Of a stretch of DNA of 64,000 nucleotides, positions 35,659 to 44,647 are shown piece by piece (the first letter of the stretch is position 1; each line of letters begins with the position of its first letter). Source of the DNA: Rhodopirellula sp. SM50 (GTDB lineage: Bacteria; Planctomycetota; Planctomycetia; Pirellulales; Pirellulaceae). The notes below the pieces were generated by a model. It worked only from the letters and a program-made list of their open reading frames with translations, did no database searches and had not been told where the DNA came from. Made by a program: the position numbers and the translations under genes. The stretch lies in NCBI RefSeq assembly GCF_002289565.1, contig NZ_NTFY01000076.1, forward strand, positions 21,892-85,891, read 5' to 3'.

Positions 35659-35729
35659 TCTGTTCAGACCGATGAGAAAATTCAGCCGCCAGATCCCCCG
35701 CCCTTGTTCAAACTTACCTTCGAAACGTC

Positions 35730-36665
35730 ATGACTCAAGCATCGCCCCGCCGGTCCGCCTTCACTCTCGTCGAATTGTTGGTCGTGATCGCGATTATCGG
35801 AATCCTGGTCGGCTTGCTGCTGCCGGCGGTCCAAGCGGCGCGAGAAGCAGCTCGGCGAATGTCTTGCCAGAACAATCTGAAACAGCTGGCCCTTGGGCTT
35901 CACAATTACGAATCGACGTTCAAAGTTTTTCCCTCCGGCTACTTGCACAAGCCCGGTCCCCAGGGAACTCCCATGCGGCCGGCCAACCACATGGGGCTGG
36001 CTTGGGGAGCGGCGATGTTGCCACAACTGGAGCAGGGGCAAGTCGCAGTGTTGTTTGATTACAACCGACCGATTTGGACGCCGGAAAATCAGCAGGCGCG
36101 CGAGCTTCCGTTAGAGGTGTTCCTGTGCCCCAGCGATACGTATTCGGCCGATGCGTTCGTGATTCGCGATGAGTCTTCCGACCCGATCGAGCAGTACGCG
36201 GCAGCCAGTTACGCGGCCAACTGGGGACCCGCCGACGCATCAACGAACTTGGACGACACTCCGACCGCCAGCCGAGGCGTGTTTTACCGCAACAGTCGGA
36301 CGCGGGTGGCGGCGATCATCGATGGACTGTCCAACACCCTGGCGTTCGGCGAACGCCACAACGGACCGATCCCCATGAGCCAAACGACCGCCGGTGGTCA
36401 CAGTTCGTTTGAGAACGCTTGGAGTGCGGCGGTTCGTGATATCGACGAACTCGATGATGACCACGGACACATGGTGCTGTTTGAAACCCAATTTCGACCC
36501 AACCAGAAAGATGGTGATGACAAAGGTCTCGCCGCTCCTCATGTCGGTCTTTGCCAATTTGCGCTCTGCGACGGATCCGTCCGAGCGATCACCGAAAACA
36601 TCGACGCCGAACTCTACGACGCCTTGGCGACACGTCGCGGCAACGAGATTGTCGAAGAGTTTTAG
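35730..36665 (+). CDS. DUF1559 protein with type II pseudopilin N-terminus
   Basis: A 311-residue protein with a perfect prepilin-type N-methylation motif, [20 protein letters not shown], followed by the pseudopilin helix ([17 protein letters not shown]). The DUF1559 (SBP_bac_10) domain follows, with family phrases [25 protein letters not shown] and [14 protein letters not shown]. Planctomycetes carry many such proteins; they are presumed substrates of a prepilin peptidase and surface or pseudopilus components of unknown function. This copy follows the His-rich lipoprotein and may be co-transcribed with it. Confidence 0.92.
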   Translation: MTQASPRRSAFTLVELLVVIAIIGILVGLLLPAVQAAREAARRMSCQNNLKQLALGLHNYESTFKVFPSGYLHKPGPQGTPMRPANHMGLAWGAAMLPQLEQGQVAVLFDYNRPIWTPENQQARELPLEVFLCPSDTYSADAFVIRDESSDPIEQYAAASYAANWGPADASTNLDDTPTASRGVFYRNSRTRVAAIIDGLSNTLAFGERHNGPIPMSQTTAGGHSSFENAWSAAVRDIDELDDDHGHMVLFETQFRPNQKDGDDKGLAAPHVGLCQFALCDGSVRAITENIDAELYDALATRRGNEIVEEF

Positions 36666-36759
36666 TGAATCGGTGCGGCTCAGTTTTGGGGGTTAGGGGA
36701 CCGCGAGTCCTTGTTTGCTTTTTCCGTTTTCGTAAAACGCTGACGATCCGAGGGAGTTG

Positions 36760-37257
36760 ATGGAGGCATTGATCAGGCTCGCCGCGGAATCCGACGCGCC
36801 AGTCATCTGCGAGATCTATAACCACTACGTTCGCACTTCCACGTGTACGTTTCACACCGAGCCTGAATCGGTCGAAGATCGGCTGGCCTGGCTGAGGGCG
36901 CATGGCGAGCGGTATCCGGTGACGGTTTATTGTGTCGACGAGACCGTCGTCGGCTGGGCTTCGCTGACTCAGTGGCATCCGCGCCCGGCTTATTCCGAAA
37001 CCGCCGAGGTTTCCTTTTACATCGACAGCCGGTGGCATCGACGCGGGATCGGGCGGGCGCTGTTGAGAGATCTGATCGAACGCGCGTCAGCACTCGGGTT
37101 TCACGTCTTGATCGGTGGGGTCTGCACCGAGCACATCGCCAGCATGGAACTGCAGAAGTCGCTCGGTTTTAAGGAAGTCGCCCGATTCACCGAAGTCGGT
37201 CGAAAATTTGATCGCTGGCTGGACGTCGCGTACTTTCAATTGACCTTACAGCAATGA
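36760..37257 (+). CDS. GNAT N-acetyltransferase, phosphinothricin-acetyltransferase-like
   Basis: A protein of about 165 residues starting MEALIRLAAESDAPVICEIY. GNAT motifs are present: the acetyl-CoA loop RWHRRGIGRALLRDL and the downstream LIGGVCTEHIASMELQKSLG. The order and the EIYNHYVRTSTCTFHTEP opening match the PAT/Bar/YncA subgroup, which acetylates phosphinothricin, methionine sulfone/sulfoximine or related amino groups. The substrate here is unknown. GAGGGAG lies just upstream with a short spacing to the ATG. Confidence 0.87.
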   Translation: MEALIRLAAESDAPVICEIYNHYVRTSTCTFHTEPESVEDRLAWLRAHGERYPVTVYCVDETVVGWASLTQWHPRPAYSETAEVSFYIDSRWHRRGIGRALLRDLIERASALGFHVLIGGVCTEHIASMELQKSLGFKEVARFTEVGRKFDRWLDVAYFQLTLQQ

Positions 37258-37276
37258 AGTCCGCACGTATCGGGGC

Positions 37277-37463
37277 ATTGCGTCACCCGCCACGTGGCTG
37301 ATGCCACGTGCTGGGATGTCAGCGGGACGGGTGACGAGCTGTCGATTTAATCCGATCACATGTGGGATCAGCCGTTTCGCGCGAGCGTACGGGCATGTCG
37401 CTCGAAGAAAACGCACCAGGGCCCGTAAGGCTCGCGCAAAACGGCTGATTCAATCGACAGCCC
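37277..37463. repeat. Nested inverted repeats between convergent genes (family H)
   Basis: GTCACCCGCCACGTGGCTGA... mirrors GCGGGACGGGTGAC at 37321-37334. The larger structure that follows has outer arms GCTGTCGATT (37338) / AATCGACAGC (37452) and inner arms TCAGCCGTTTCGCGCGAGC (37368) / GCTCGCGCAAAACGGCTGA (37430). Together they fill the space between the acetyltransferase and the minus-strand oxidoreductase and could terminate transcription from both sides. Confidence 0.85.
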
Positions 37464-37485
37464 GGGGAGCGACCGCCAGGTGCTG

Positions 37486-38949
37486 CTAAACCGGTGATTC
37501 CCAGCCCTGACGATAATCGCGGCGGATCAGTTTGCTCAGGTCATCACGTCCGCGGATGGTCATCGATCGGGAATCCCACTGCAGTGTTTCGTCGGGGTTG
37601 CGCTGGGCGATCACGCCCAACAAGATCATCTCGGTCATCGGACCGGAATGGCCGAAGTGCGATTCGGCTTGATCGATCTTGCCGGAGACCGCGTCCATCC
37701 ATTCGACGTAGCTGTTTTGTTCGCCGGCCCGCGGCAGCGACCGGTCCGGCCAATCGAACCCGTCGATCGACTCGCCCGTTTCCAACACCCAATTGTTGCG
37801 GGATCGATTGAAGAACAGTTTGCCGGCGTCTCCGATGATCACGCTTCCATAGCGTGAAAAATCGACGTCCCCCAAGACTTCTTTGCTGGGATGGTTGTAC
37901 TCGTCACCGTTCTTGATCAATTGCCAACTCTGGCGATCAAATTTGGCATCGATGTAGCCGTCGTACCAGTGAAACGCGAACCCGTCTTTTGCAGAATACG
38001 GTGTCGCATCAAATTCCCATTTCAAGACCGAGTTGATCGGCGGAGAAAGATCGGTGGCGCCGGCTTGGGTGGCCCGAACACTGCGCGCCGATTTGGCATC
38101 CATCGCCCAGAAACCCATGTCCATGATGTGACAGGCCATGTCGCCAAGGGCACCGGTTCCATAGTCCCACCATCCGCGCCAGGAGAACGGTGCGATGCGT
38201 GAACTGTAATCGACAAACGGCGCCGGCCCGCACCATTGTTGCCAATCGATCGCATCGGGGACGGGTTCCTTTTCGGGCGGCTTGGCAAAGCCTTGCGGCC
38301 AGATCGGTCGGTTGGTCCAGGCATGGATTTCTTGAACCTTGCCGACGATGCCCGCGCGGACCAGTTCGACGCAGCGTCGCATGTGGTCGTTGGCGTGGGC
38401 CTGGTTTCCCATTTGCGTTTTGACGCCGGTGCGGGTGGCCAGTTCGTTGAGCATCCGTGCTTCCCAAATCCCATGCGTCAACGGTTTTTGGCAATAGACA
38501 TGTTTGCCCGCCAGCATCGCCATCGCGGAGGCGTGGAAGTGGTGGTGGTCGGGCGTCGAGACGGTCACGGCGTCGACCTTGTCTCCCACGTCGGCCAGCA
38601 TTTCACGGTAGTCGCGGTAGAAAGAGGCATCGCTGTATTGCGCTCGCACGCCGGAAAGTTTTTTCAAACGCGAGGCAGCTTTCTTGTCACCCGGTAGATT
38701 GCCCAGGCGTCGTGCATCGACGACGTCCACCAGCGAGACGACCTGAAACCCCGCCTTGGCGGCACCATTGATATCCGACAGTCCCTTGCCGCCGGCGCCG
38801 ATCGCCGCCAGCGTCGGTTTTTCAAGTTTCTTGTCGGCCAACGCGGGAAAGAAGTGAAAGCCGGCGGCCGCCCCAAACGTCGCCGCCGCGGTTCGATGAA
38901 ACGTCCGCCGAGAGACACGCGAGGGCTTGGGGTTTTGTCGCGACGTCAT
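37486..38949 (-). CDS. Gfo/Idh/MocA-family oxidoreductase with Tat signal
   Basis: A 487-residue secreted oxidoreductase. The N-terminus has a twin-arginine motif (SRRTFHRTAAATFGAAAGF), so it should be exported folded with its cofactor. The Rossmann fold starts AAIGAGGKGLSDI, and the family's catalytic lysine motif appears as CQKPLTHGIWEARML. Members oxidise or rearrange sugars and are abundant in planctomycete carbohydrate catabolism. No partner gene is adjacent; the neighbours on both sides are convergent or separated by repeats. Confidence 0.9.
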   Translation of the reverse strand: MTSRQNPKPSRVSRRTFHRTAAATFGAAAGFHFFPALADKKLEKPTLAAIGAGGKGLSDINGAAKAGFQVVSLVDVVDARRLGNLPGDKKAASRLKKLSGVRAQYSDASFYRDYREMLADVGDKVDAVTVSTPDHHHFHASAMAMLAGKHVYCQKPLTHGIWEARMLNELATRTGVKTQMGNQAHANDHMRRCVELVRAGIVGKVQEIHAWTNRPIWPQGFAKPPEKEPVPDAIDWQQWCGPAPFVDYSSRIAPFSWRGWWDYGTGALGDMACHIMDMGFWAMDAKSARSVRATQAGATDLSPPINSVLKWEFDATPYSAKDGFAFHWYDGYIDAKFDRQSWQLIKNGDEYNHPSKEVLGDVDFSRYGSVIIGDAGKLFFNRSRNNWVLETGESIDGFDWPDRSLPRAGEQNSYVEWMDAVSGKIDQAESHFGHSGPMTEMILLGVIAQRNPDETLQWDSRSMTIRGRDDLSKLIRRDYRQGWESPV

Positions 38950-39282
38950 GGGGCAATCCTATGGACGTGGGAGGGGGAGTGCTTGAAGATAACAAATGCC
39001 GGCAGGTGGCGTGTGACCTCGCGGCTAGGCTGTGTCCGGGAATAAGACTGCTCACTCTAAGATTCAATCTGAACGAAACACTCTAGCTGTTTTACCGGGC
39101 CAACCATCGAAAGATGATACCCACGGATGGCAGCGCGAACCCACGGATGACAGGGTGCCAAAAATCCGTGGGTTCGCGCTGCCATCCGTGGGCTCAGTAG
39201 TAATTTCATCGCTCCGCACGTTACAGCCCGCCCCCTTTTCTGATCGACAACCCTAACCCAAAACTAAAAACTGGTCAAAGCA
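38950..39282. other. Intergenic region carrying one family E repeat
   Basis: The 333-bp gap lies between the oxidoreductase start and the 3' end of the cytochrome-WD40 gene. Apart from the family E palindrome at 39120-39192 no gene, terminator or other structure was recognised. Confidence 0.5.
39120..39192. repeat. Family E repeat, copy 2
   Basis: CCCACGGATGGCAGCGCGAA and a second CCCACGGATG are mirrored by AATCCGTGGG and GCTGCCATCCGTGGG. The nested hairpin and spacing are nearly the same as at 29051-29124. Confidence 0.88.
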
Positions 39283-42200
39283 CTAGGGGTGTGGACGGTC
39301 TTCGTCCGATGACATCCACTGCCCGGCGGGTTTTAACCCTTCGGTTTGCCAGACGTGCACGACACCGGTTTGGCCGGAGGAAAACACGCGGCTTGCGTCC
39401 GCGCTGATCCCGAGGGTGAACAGGAAATCGCCCGGGGCAGCTGCTGCCGCGACCGACCCGCCGTTGTTGGTTTCGTGAATCCGCAATTGTCCGTCGGCAC
39501 AGCTGCTGGCCACGCGTGTGCTGTCGCCCACAAATGCCACCGCGGTGACTTCATCGGGAAATCCGCCGATGGTGCGTTTTTGTTGGCCGGTTTCCACGTC
39601 CCATGTCTTGATCGTTCCGTCGGCGCTTCCGCTGGCAATCAGGCGACCGTCCTGTTTCCAAGCCACCGAGAGGACATGGTGGGTGTGTCCATCGAGTGCA
39701 CCGACGACTGCTTCGGTCTGCACATCCAACAAGCGGATGGTCTTGTCGGCCGATGCGGTCACGAGCAGACGGTCATCGGGCGAGAAACGAACACACAGCA
39801 CCGAATCACTGTGCAGATCGTCGAACCGACGCAACACGTCACCGCTGGACGTGGAGACGATCAGCACTTGTCCTCGTCGGCTGGGGGTCCCACTGCCGAT
39901 CGCGATCGATCGGCCGTCGCCGCGGAAATCCAATGACGTCACGCGGTCGGAAAGAAGGTCGGACTCAAGCCCACCGATCGTTCGCTCGAGAACCCACCGC
40001 TGTCGTGAATCAATCATCAAGGGAGGTCCGCTGTGACGATGGACGACCAGCTGGTGTTGATCCAGGAAGTAGGCGTCGGCGAAAACGTTGGAGCCTTTGG
40101 CGTCGGAAAGCTGGAATCGTTCCAGCGGCGTCGCATCAGTCAATTGAAAGGTCCGCACGCCGCCATCGACATCGACCACGGCGAGCGACGCCTCGTCGTC
40201 GGACAACGCGATGGATACGATCGCGGCAGATTGATTCTGGCGATCCACGGCGCTGGTGTGGCGATGTTTCAGATCCGTCAGACGATTGTTTCGCTTCCGC
40301 AGGATCTCTTGGTGCTTGGGCAGATTCGCAGACGCACGATCTCGCGTCTTGTTTGCCGTCACCAAAGCTTGCTCGCGCTCGGCTGCGTCGGCCTGTTTCT
40401 TTTCGACCTCTTTCTCGACCGCGGCAAGGGACTCGCGCTGTTTGGTGAGTGTTGCTTTGGCGGATTCGAGCTGCTTGGCCGCGTCAGCCGCCGCCGCTTT
40501 GGACTTCGTCAGGGTTTCGCCGGCGACCGCGCTGGTTTGCGTGACGCTGGCCAGTTTCGTTTTCTTTTCTTCGACTTGCTTTGCAATGGCCTCGGCGGAC
40601 TGTTTCGCAGCGGCCAGCATTCGATTGGCTTCGTCGACTTTCGCCTGGGCCAATTGAACTTGCGTGACGGCCGTCGCGGATTGTTGTTCCAACGGTTGCA
40701 AGGCGGTTTTCAACGCTTCCATTTGAGCCTGGTTTTTGGCGATCAAGGCTTCGGCATCCGCAGCGGCCCGCGTCGCCGCGTCGATCTTCGCTTGGGACTC
40801 GACGATGCTTTTCTCGGTGCCCGCGATCTGTTTGCTCGTTTCGTCTCGCTGCTTGGCTTTTTCATCGAGTTCCTTGACCGCTTTTTCACGAGCCTCGGTC
40901 ACTTTGGCCAGCGCCGCTTCCTCTTTTTCCAGCAACTGATTGAGTTCTTTCGTCTTGCCCTGCAGTGTTTGTAGCCACGACTGTTCGCGTTTGACATCCC
41001 GATCCAGCGAGGCGATTTGAAGCTGCGATTGGCGGTTACCGAGATACGTCTGCATCAGCTTTCCGTCAGCGAGGTCCCAGCGTTTTGCGATCCCATCGCT
41101 ACCACCGGTGACGATGGTCTTGCCCGCTTTGTCGATGGCGAGTGCTTGAATGCTCGAACCGTGGGCAAGTTCAATCACAACCTTGTCAGACGCTGCGTCG
41201 ATCAGTTTGGCAACGCCCGATGCGGTGCCGACGACCAAGGTGCCGGGAGCGGAAAACGCGATCGAGGTGGCATCGCTGATCGCGTCGATCGATTGCGAGG
41301 GGTGCGGTTGGTCACCGTCAAACAACCGGACTTGACCGTCAATGCCGAGGGAGGCGACGAAGTTGCTGTCGGGGCTCTGTGTGACTGCAGCGATGGCATG
41401 ATCCAGTTTGAGCCGTGCGATGGATGCTCCATCTTGAGCACCATAGATGACAATGTCTCCGCTTTCGTATCCCACGACCAGTTGTTCGGGTTGCGACCAG
41501 ACGATCCCGGCGACCCGTCCAAGGCTCGGCAGGGTGTGCCGCAACTCCGGTGACGCGGTCTGCCAGATTTCGACGTCACCGATGGCATTGACGACTGCGA
41601 CCGAACCCCGGTCGGGACTGACGGTGGTTGGCCCGGATGCGTGGCGAAGGGCAAGCGGAACGACGGGTTCGGTCGGTTGTCGTTTCCAGATTCGAACGGT
41701 TCGGTAGCCGCCGGTGGCAATGCGATCGGCCCAGGGGGAAAATGCGATGGCTTGGACGACGTCAAAGTCCGCGACGCCGGGCTGGGGAAGGCTTTCGTCG
41801 ATCAGATTCCCAACGTGCTGACCGGACTGTGAATCGCGCAGTTCAACCCGATTGGCGTGCCCGACCGCGATCCAGCGGTTGTCCGGTGAAACGGCGAGCG
41901 AATAACTGTTGCGAATCGAATCGGGGATGGGTTGCCAATCGATCGCATCGTCGACGGCGTGTGCGTCCAAGATCGCGCCCTGGTTGATCCAGGTCCGCAA
42001 CAACGCAAGCTCTTGGGGTGTCAATCGTTTGGCGCCCACCGTGTTGTCGTCCGGTGGCATCGGATCATCGTCATCGCTGACGCGTCGATACAGAACACTC
42101 GATTCGGGTTGCTTGGCAACGAGTAGCGATCCGCTGTCGCCGCCGGCCTGGATCGCCTGGTGTGTCTCCAGCGACAGTCCACCCTCGGCTTGTTTGGCGC

Positions 42201-42348
42201 GGTGACAGGCGACGCAGTTGCGTTGCAAGATCGGAGCGATGTCACGGGCGTAACTAACCGGCTCGTTCGGATCGGTTTGCTCGGCCACCGCGGTGGGTGC
42301 AAGGAAGCAGAGCATCAAGACGATGGGAAGCGATCGATCACGCATCAT
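39283..42348 (-). CDS. Planctomycete cytochrome c / WD40 / coiled-coil protein, secreted
   Basis: About 1021 residues from the ATG at 42348, which starts the signal peptide (MMRDRSLPIVLMLCF). Directly after it comes a planctomycete cytochrome (PSCyt1-type) domain with CVACH at residues 45-49. A first set of WD40 repeats extends to about 440. A coiled coil of roughly 260 residues (about 440-700), rich in Ala, Lys, Glu and Gln, follows (KELNQLLEKEEAALAKVTEA). A second WD40 set then reaches the end (SGSADGTIKTWDVETGQQKR). It is the last gene of the DUF1501/DUF1549/PPC operon, separated from the PPC gene by a family A hairpin. It probably forms a large periplasmic complex with those products. Confidence 0.85.
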   Translation of the reverse strand: MMRDRSLPIVLMLCFLAPTAVAEQTDPNEPVSYARDIAPILQRNCVACHRAKQAEGGLSLETHQAIQAGGDSGSLLVAKQPESSVLYRRVSDDDDPMPPDDNTVGAKRLTPQELALLRTWINQGAILDAHAVDDAIDWQPIPDSIRNSYSLAVSPDNRWIAVGHANRVELRDSQSGQHVGNLIDESLPQPGVADFDVVQAIAFSPWADRIATGGYRTVRIWKRQPTEPVVPLALRHASGPTTVSPDRGSVAVVNAIGDVEIWQTASPELRHTLPSLGRVAGIVWSQPEQLVVGYESGDIVIYGAQDGASIARLKLDHAIAAVTQSPDSNFVASLGIDGQVRLFDGDQPHPSQSIDAISDATSIAFSAPGTLVVGTASGVAKLIDAASDKVVIELAHGSSIQALAIDKAGKTIVTGGSDGIAKRWDLADGKLMQTYLGNRQSQLQIASLDRDVKREQSWLQTLQGKTKELNQLLEKEEAALAKVTEAREKAVKELDEKAKQRDETSKQIAGTEKSIVESQAKIDAATRAAADAEALIAKNQAQMEALKTALQPLEQQSATAVTQVQLAQAKVDEANRMLAAAKQSAEAIAKQVEEKKTKLASVTQTSAVAGETLTKSKAAAADAAKQLESAKATLTKQRESLAAVEKEVEKKQADAAEREQALVTANKTRDRASANLPKHQEILRKRNNRLTDLKHRHTSAVDRQNQSAAIVSIALSDDEASLAVVDVDGGVRTFQLTDATPLERFQLSDAKGSNVFADAYFLDQHQLVVHRHSGPPLMIDSRQRWVLERTIGGLESDLLSDRVTSLDFRGDGRSIAIGSGTPSRRGQVLIVSTSSGDVLRRFDDLHSDSVLCVRFSPDDRLLVTASADKTIRLLDVQTEAVVGALDGHTHHVLSVAWKQDGRLIASGSADGTIKTWDVETGQQKRTIGGFPDEVTAVAFVGDSTRVASSCADGQLRIHETNNGGSVAAAAAPGDFLFTLGISADASRVFSSGQTGVVHVWQTEGLKPAGQWMSSDEDRPHP

Positions 42349-42432
42349 TGCAACGGGGTGGGAGGGAGGAAGGGATTCGTCCAAGGGACTTGCGCAACAT
42401 CAATCTCAATTGGTAAGCAACGCACGGAACTA

Positions 42433-42491
42433 AGTGGGATAGGCTTCCGGCCTGTCGACGCTTGAATGACAGGCTGGAAGCCTATCCCACT
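42433..42491. repeat. Family A inverted repeat, copy 2
   Basis: AGTGGGATAGGCTTCCGGCC at 42433 pairs with the arm 42468-42491, with one mismatch relative to copy 1 at 17650-17710. It lies 5 bp after the PPC-domain gene stop, inside the four-gene operon, where it could attenuate read-through or stabilise the upstream mRNA 3' end. Confidence 0.9.
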
Positions 42492-42496
42492 GCGAC

Positions 42497-44647
42497 TCAC
42501 TGAATTTCCAGTGTGATCAAGCTCATCGGGACATAGACGGTAAAATCTCGCGCAGCGACCTGTTTTTTGATCGCTTCGATCCGCTTTTCCGCTTCCGCGA
42601 TCGCCTTGTCGATGTCCGCATGATCGCCGGAGCGGTCGGGATCGGCTCGGATGGTTTTCAGCGTATCGCGGTACTGGGTTTCGCGAGTCAGTGCCTGCGG
42701 GTTGACGGCGAACTTGACCTTCGTTTCGCCCTGACCCCAGAACGAGTAGCTGCCGACGGCGGCGTTGTTCTTTACATCGATCGTCCACTCGGCTTCCGAT
42801 TTGTCTTTGGCGATCGTCAGGTCACCGGCGCTGACACCCGGTGGCAGGTGTTGAGCCCGCAAGACGACGGCTTCGGATCCTCCCTCGCGACGTGTCACCT
42901 TGATGGGGACCGTGACCTTGGTTCCCTTTTTCGCCACCACCACGTCCTGGCTGGCGGGGTCGATGCTGAGCGGGCAGGTGTCGAGATCGGATGATCCAAC
43001 CATTAGTTGATTGGTCAAACGCGTGTGAGCGGTGGGGCGATAGCCGTCTTGTTGCCAGATCACCGATGCCGCCCGCGCCTGTCGCATCTCGCTTTGACCG
43101 TCATGGGTGACTTCACCGACCACTTGCAAGGGACTGTGCTGGGGCGTTGCCTGGTCCGTCGCGGTGATCACCAAATCGGTGTGGTTTTGGTTGGCCGCGA
43201 TCCAGGCAGGACGACACACCAGTCCGGGAGGCAACTGGGGAATCGAAACCCGAATCGGCGCCGACATCTGGTTTCGGATCACGAAGACACGAATCGTCGT
43301 CGCCGCGCCGCGCATCAGATGCGTTCCCGAGGGTTGAGAGGTCTTGGGGTCTTTGTGCGGATAAACGTGATAGGCCAGCAGTTGCCAATCCTGGTGGGGG
43401 GGGGCGATGGCAAGTTGATACCGCTGCCGTTCGCCGAGTGCTTGGCCCGTGTCCAAGTCGGCGACTGTGATTCGATAGTCACCGTCTTCGGGTGGTTGGA
43501 AACGCAGCACCGGATCACCCGTGGCAAATCGGATGACGGAGTCCGACAGATTGGGGCCATCTTCGGCAGTTGCGACCCGTTGCCAGGACTGCGTTCCCGC
43601 TGCGTCGACCAGCGATCGATCGATGATCAACCGCGCATCGGTCGGCTGGCCGATCCGATCGGAAACCACCTCGATGAGAACCGGTTTGCCCTTGGACAAC
43701 TTGCAAAGGTATTGATCGGTGTCGCTGGCCGAATCAAAGTCGGCTTCCACACAAGCCGGAACCGTCAGTTCGATGGGGACATCGGTTTCGTCCACTTCGA
43801 CCGGATCCCGCGTCACCACGCTGACTGATTTGGGGAATTCGGGTTGCAAGTCGGGCTGTGTCTGGATGCCTTCGGTCACCAACAAACCGTAGGGATAGGC
43901 CGCACCGCCGCGGAACAATGCGTCGTGTACCGCGACGGTCAACGGACCGTTGTCGGTTGCCGTCAGCGTGAGTTGCAAGTCCGAGTGGTCGCTACCGATC
44001 GCACTGTCCAGCGTTTGCCCTTTGGCATCGGCGACCGAGACGGCGCCGATCAGCTGGGAGTCGACGGCTTGTGCGATCACCCGAATGCTGTATTGCTTGC
44101 CGGCGATCGCGTCGAACGAATAGAAATCTCGTCGCTGTGGCGAAACACGTCTGCAGTGCGTTTGTCCCAGTTCCACGGCAGTTGCCGTCGACGGATCGCT
44201 GCCCACCGAGGGGACGATGCGAATCTCTTCTTGAACGACAATCGAGCGCGGATTGGAGATCCCGAAGCGGCCGACCGCGCGGACCTCATGGCGTCCTGCG
44301 GGAACGTCGGGGGCGACCGTCACGCTGAAGCTTCCGTAACGCGGTGCTTCGATCTTGGTCAACGGTCTGGCCGGGCCACTCAACAAGGTCGCCGTGATGC
44401 CCGGATGCGAGAAAACAAGCTCGCGAACCTCTTCCGTGTTCGCACCTTCGGCGATAGTGACCTCGTACGATTCGCCAGGAGCAAAGAACGATTGGGAAAG
44501 CGCCCGGAGCCCGATCACGGGCAACTGTGCATCAACGCTGCCGCCTGCCATGCAGAACATGGCGAACACGGTGACGAGCACATGGCGGACGTCAGATCGG
44601 TCGCCGCGCGACCGATCGGCGAAAGAAGGTTTGGATGGGTGGGGCAT
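42497..44647 (-). CDS. PPC-domain (pre-peptidase C-terminal-like) secreted protein
   Basis: A 716-residue exported protein (signal peptide ending GSVDAQLPV). Residues 30-150 are an Ig-like domain. Two PPC-like beta-sandwich domains follow (RDFYSFDAIAGKQYSIRVIA; DTDQYLCKLSKGKPVLIEVV), and then beta-rich domains that read as adhesive or scaffolding modules. The C-terminal 60 residues form a short helix (DIDKAIAEAEKRIEAIKKQV). Its ATG overlaps the DUF1549/1553 stop by 1 nt (TGATG), indicating coupled translation. Proteins of this type accompany DUF1501/DUF1549 genes in planctomycetes; the function is unknown. Confidence 0.8.
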   Translation of the reverse strand: MPHPSKPSFADRSRGDRSDVRHVLVTVFAMFCMAGGSVDAQLPVIGLRALSQSFFAPGESYEVTIAEGANTEEVRELVFSHPGITATLLSGPARPLTKIEAPRYGSFSVTVAPDVPAGRHEVRAVGRFGISNPRSIVVQEEIRIVPSVGSDPSTATAVELGQTHCRRVSPQRRDFYSFDAIAGKQYSIRVIAQAVDSQLIGAVSVADAKGQTLDSAIGSDHSDLQLTLTATDNGPLTVAVHDALFRGGAAYPYGLLVTEGIQTQPDLQPEFPKSVSVVTRDPVEVDETDVPIELTVPACVEADFDSASDTDQYLCKLSKGKPVLIEVVSDRIGQPTDARLIIDRSLVDAAGTQSWQRVATAEDGPNLSDSVIRFATGDPVLRFQPPEDGDYRITVADLDTGQALGERQRYQLAIAPPHQDWQLLAYHVYPHKDPKTSQPSGTHLMRGAATTIRVFVIRNQMSAPIRVSIPQLPPGLVCRPAWIAANQNHTDLVITATDQATPQHSPLQVVGEVTHDGQSEMRQARAASVIWQQDGYRPTAHTRLTNQLMVGSSDLDTCPLSIDPASQDVVVAKKGTKVTVPIKVTRREGGSEAVVLRAQHLPPGVSAGDLTIAKDKSEAEWTIDVKNNAAVGSYSFWGQGETKVKFAVNPQALTRETQYRDTLKTIRADPDRSGDHADIDKAIAEAEKRIEAIKKQVAARDFTVYVPMSLITLEIQ

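Noticed and set aside
42348..42384. Upstream TTG start for the cytochrome-WD40 protein
   Set aside because: It would add 12 residues before a complete signal peptide. The ATG at 42348 gives the normal start.
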